DNA from: Diploscapter coronatus
Taxonomy: Eukaryota > Nematoda > Chromadorea > Rhabditida > Rhabditidae
Assembly (NCBI GenBank): GCA_964036155.1
Contig: OZ038422.1
Span: 56,691,201 to 56,755,200, forward strand
Reading direction: 5' to 3'
Length of the DNA: 64,000 nucleotides
Shown: positions 60,770 to 64,000 of the stretch, one piece after another
Layout: every line of letters starts with the position of its first letter
Position numbering within the stretch: position 1 is the stretch's first letter
Translations under genes and position numbers: made by a program
The notes under the pieces: model-generated
What the model saw: only the letters and a program-made list of their open reading frames with translations
Database searches by the model: none
Told to the model about the DNA's origin: nothing

Positions 60770-63700
60770 TCATAGTGAATTGCGATGACCAACTTCGAGT
60801 GGGAACACGGCATTGAGTTGAGCAGCCCCGTCATTACAATCATTCCTCTTCAGTCCTCTGCAGCCAGTCTCGGTGCATCGCCTCTCAACAGCGTTCCTGG
60901 TCTGGTTGTCGACGTGCTTCTGTCTGAGTCGAGCCACGATGTCCGGCAGCTTCTCGATGTAGTTGCGGAACTTCTGCAATTCAAAAATGAGGCTTTTTGA
61001 AAACAATGCATTGAAGAGACACGATTCATTCCTCCATTTATTCAGCCTCTAGATCTTATTTTGAATTGCCGAAAAGACTACGTACCATAGCACATCCATA
61101 AGTGAGGAGAGTGTCGAATTTGATGGTGGTGAATCGCTGATTTGCATCGAGGAAGGAGACGCACTGCATGAGCGGACAGACGAACAGCTTGAGCCGCTCC
61201 TCGCCTTGCCGCCAATTGACTTGCAACAAACCGTTCGACAGCCACATTGCGGCCAGCTCTGCCTGGATGTCCCACACCCGCACCACTGGCTCTCGCGTCA
61301 GGAAGTCCACCTCTTCGGCTGTCTGAAACATAGCCATTAATTAGAGAAAAGAAGGGAACAGAAATTTAAAATGTGCAAAAACTTTAGTCGAATTTCGAAC
61401 TTCCTGTAAGACAGACCTGTCTGTTGCCCTTGTCAATGCCCAAGACGTTGAGTCCGTGCAGCTGATCGACGACGTCCCACATCTGGTGAACTCTTGGTCT
61501 GAGTGCCTCGGGCACATCACCGTCCTCAGCGACGAGGAAGGGCCACTCGGTGAGCTGCTGGTCGATGTACGTCATTCGCTGCAGATCCTTGTCCAGCTGC
61601 ATGAACGACCCGTCCGAAAAGCCTGCTCCGTGCTGAAGACAGGCAAATTGATTAGCACGAGGAATGAATAAATGGAGGGAGGAGAACTGACCGACTTGTC
61701 CGAGAGAGAATAGGCGAAGAACTCGTCGCTGCGGGCGATCCATCGAGTGATCCAAATGGGTGGGGCGCACGAGGGCGACTGCATTCGACTGCGGTACATC
61801 TCTTCCACGGGCAACTGGAAGAATCAATTGTGAGTAGCAGCAAAGTAATTTGCATAACTCGCAGATTTAATCGAGCCTTCTAACTTTCTGATGTTTCACC
61901 TTCTGACTCACTTGTTTCGAATCCCAGGAAGTTATCAAATTCAGTCTTCAAGGAAGACGAAATCAAATGCTGTGCCATTTCTTATTTTGCGATGTAATGG
62001 AGTGTCGATTGGAAAGTTCGAAAAAGTTGGAAATCTGATCAAATTCCCGTCAAAGTATCTCACATTGTGTGCAGTGCGCAGTTTGGCGACGAGTCCGTTC
62101 AGCTGCACGGCCAGAATTCGAGCGTGGTCTTCGAAGTTGCAGCGGCGCTGGGAAAGGGTAGTTTTTCTGCGGGTCGACGAGGGCACTACTCGCACTGCAA
62201 ATAACAGATAGCCATTTTGAATGATCAACAAGATTTTCGATTTCAACACTTAATTCACGTGTTCGAATAGAAATTATTTACAACCTTGTTACTGTACACT
62301 TTTGGCATTAATTGTTTTCTGAAATTCTCCATTTCAGCAAGAAGTTCATTCCAAAAAGAAGTAGAACCAGTTGTAATTTGCTCGTGTTCAAATGAACGTC
62401 TTCCCTCCCAGCTAACCTGTGTTGTTGGTCTCGATCCTCAGCTCGCCCATGGCCATCTGCATCTGCTCGACGAGTCGCTTCCCTCCGTTCTCCGTCTTCT
62501 TGCCTGCTCCGTCCTCTGCGGTCTGTTTCTGCGGCTGTCTGCCAATTGGCTGGTGGTTGTTGATTGCAGCGAGCGGCCGACGCACCGGGGCATTGGGCTG
62601 TTTGTGCTGTAGCCGCTGCAGTTTGATGGTCTCGTAGAAGTCCTGCAACAAGGGCACTGTTTGTGAAGGAGGGAATTTACAGAGACAGACCATGGCGCTC
62701 AAATCGGGCTCGACACAGAGGGCCGTTTGAGGCAACCATTTGGGGGTCGGTTGATTGAAGAACTCGAATTTGAGCACCTGAAACGGATATGGATTGATTT
62801 GGACTTCCTCGCTGAACATGATTCAGACCTGATCAGCATTGGGTCTGTTCGAGGGGACTCGCTGCAGAAGAGCACTGATGAGGGCGCGAGTGGCCGGGGG
62901 CGTGTCTGCAGGCAGGTCGTACTGCACGCGCTGAATGCGGTCGTAGGTGCCCTACAAGTTAAATTGTTCAAGAAAAATTTAAGGAAAGATTTCGACAATC
63001 TCAATTTCTTCTGCCTCGAAATTGTAGTTTTGAATTCCTTCAAAGTGTTCCTACAAAATTTTAAATCTCCACCTTCAAATTGGAAATTTCATTAGTGCAT
63101 AATTCATAGAATTCACAGCATTCCTCATCCCGTCTTTCCTTTCTCTTCACTTGTTTTTCAAAAATCTCGTGGATTACTCGAGTCTTGTGATATTTTCTAA
63201 ATTCCTCGCTTCAATTCAACGATTCTTCCTTCCCACCCGAAGTCCGTGTTCATTAGGTCTGGGCGCGAAGGGCGGTTTGCCGTAGAGCAGAGCGTAGAAC
63301 ATGCAGCCGATCGACCAGATGTCCACCTCGAAGTAGTAGGCCTCTTCTTCCACGATTTCCGCTCAAATCCAATAATTAGTTCAGCCATTGCATTGCCTTT
63401 TGTAAAATTCACTAGCTTCTGCATAACTATAAAGAATGCTGTTTAGAAACGAGATGAACTTTACCACGAGACCCATTTTCTCCCCCTCCAACTTACGAGC
63501 CATGTAGTTGGGCGTTCCGCAGAAACTCTTTCTGGGCAGATCGTTGCGGATCTTGGCTGACATTCCGAAGTCGCCGATCTTGGCGCGCAGCTGCTCGTTC
63601 AGGAACACGTTCTCCAACTTCAGGTCTCTGTGCACGTACTTATGCGAGTGGATGTGCTCAACGCCCGCCACGATCTGCAAGGTGAACATAATTGAGTGGA

Positions 63701-64000
63701 AATTAATATTATTTGCTGAAACGTTTGCAAAGCGACTTGATAATACATGAAAAGATGAAATCGGTCATTGACATCAAGTTTTCCATTTTAGAATACCCAA
63801 AAGATCGAGAACACTCGTATTTACAAGTCAGAATTCATGTCTCCTGCCCACCTGTCTGATGTAGTATCTACATTCGGGCTCAGTGATGGTGGTCCTTCTG
63901 TTGAGGAGTTCTTTGAGCGAATTGTTGGAGCAGTACTCGAGCACGATGTACATCTGTCCTTTGTCCATGAAGTAGTCGAACATCTGGATGACGTTCTCGT
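60770..64000 (-). CDS. Polo-like kinase, 5' end beyond the window
   Basis: This is a Ser/Thr kinase of the mitotic Polo family. From the right edge the visible kinase runs [31 protein letters not shown] (catalytic loop), [21 protein letters not shown] across a ~105-nt intron, [20 protein letters not shown] and [15 protein letters not shown] Gln/Pro-rich linker follows (about 62.4-62.7 kb). Two polo boxes follow: [20 protein letters not shown] with [12 protein letters not shown], and [15 protein letters not shown] with [18 protein letters not shown]. It ends after [18 protein letters not shown] with a long basic tail, stop 60770-60772. Polo boxes bind phosphorylated partners at centrosomes and kinetochores. 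Compared with human PLK1, the T-loop Thr is Ser (RKSFCGTP) and the phosphate-binding His appears to be Arg, while the Trp and Lys are kept. The kinase N-terminus and ATP loop are not in the window. Confidence 0.85.

Noticed and set aside
1..64000. CRISPR arrays, bacterial operons or prophage
   Set aside because: Introns, poly(A) signals and animal gene families throughout show eukaryotic nuclear DNA, and no regularly spaced direct repeats were seen.

Overview
This window is AT-rich eukaryotic nuclear DNA, and the evidence points to a nematode. Genes are split by many short introns (often 45-60 nt) with the worm-type acceptor TTTCAG. Several start codons lie 0-35 nt behind such an acceptor, as expected for spliced-leader trans-splicing. 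One gene is a worm-specific (WAGO-like) Argonaute, and two are tandem class-2 (LIPS-type) lipases. I could not name the species. All CDS coordinates are genomic spans that include introns, and exon ends were read by eye from GT/AG signals and phase.

Minus strand, 1-24 kb: from right to left in transcription order, an Argonaute (18607-23931), a large RBR-type E3 ubiquitin ligase (9845-17225), a Gln/Arg-Gly-rich low-complexity protein (550-8545), and the start of one more gene leaving the left edge (1-234). The last three look like an operon-style series, and the RBR and Gln-rich ORFs can even be spliced in frame with each other.

Plus strand, 24.5-28.5 kb: a ten-exon gene with a fully consistent phase chain, encoding a 393-residue protein I do not recognise. 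It diverges from the Argonaute. Its introns hold several small inverted-repeat (MITE-like) elements. Minus strand, 29.5-41.4 kb: an AN1 zinc finger plus ubiquitin-like protein (ZFAND4 type), preceded by a long ankyrin-repeat protein that resembles inversin/MLT-4.

Plus strand, 41.9-45.4 kb: a Ser-rich/charged protein with a possible frame-shifting cassette exon, whose stop overlaps the ATG of a small secreted Ala-rich protein (TAATG). Plus strand, 47.2-59.3 kb: two paralogous secreted lipases with the same intron positions, each behind a TATA box. Minus strand, 60.8-64 kb: a Polo-like kinase whose N-terminus runs off the right edge.

The long gaps (45.4-47.2, 52.9-56.0 and 59.3-60.8 kb) are AT-rich and contain no gene I can support. 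Small palindromic repeats are frequent in introns and spacers, and several belong to families with more than one copy here. No new multi-gene system is evident. The most unusual items are the RBR/Gln-rich locus, the symmetric MITE expansion, the frame-shifting exon with a TAATG gene junction, and the orphan 393-residue gene.
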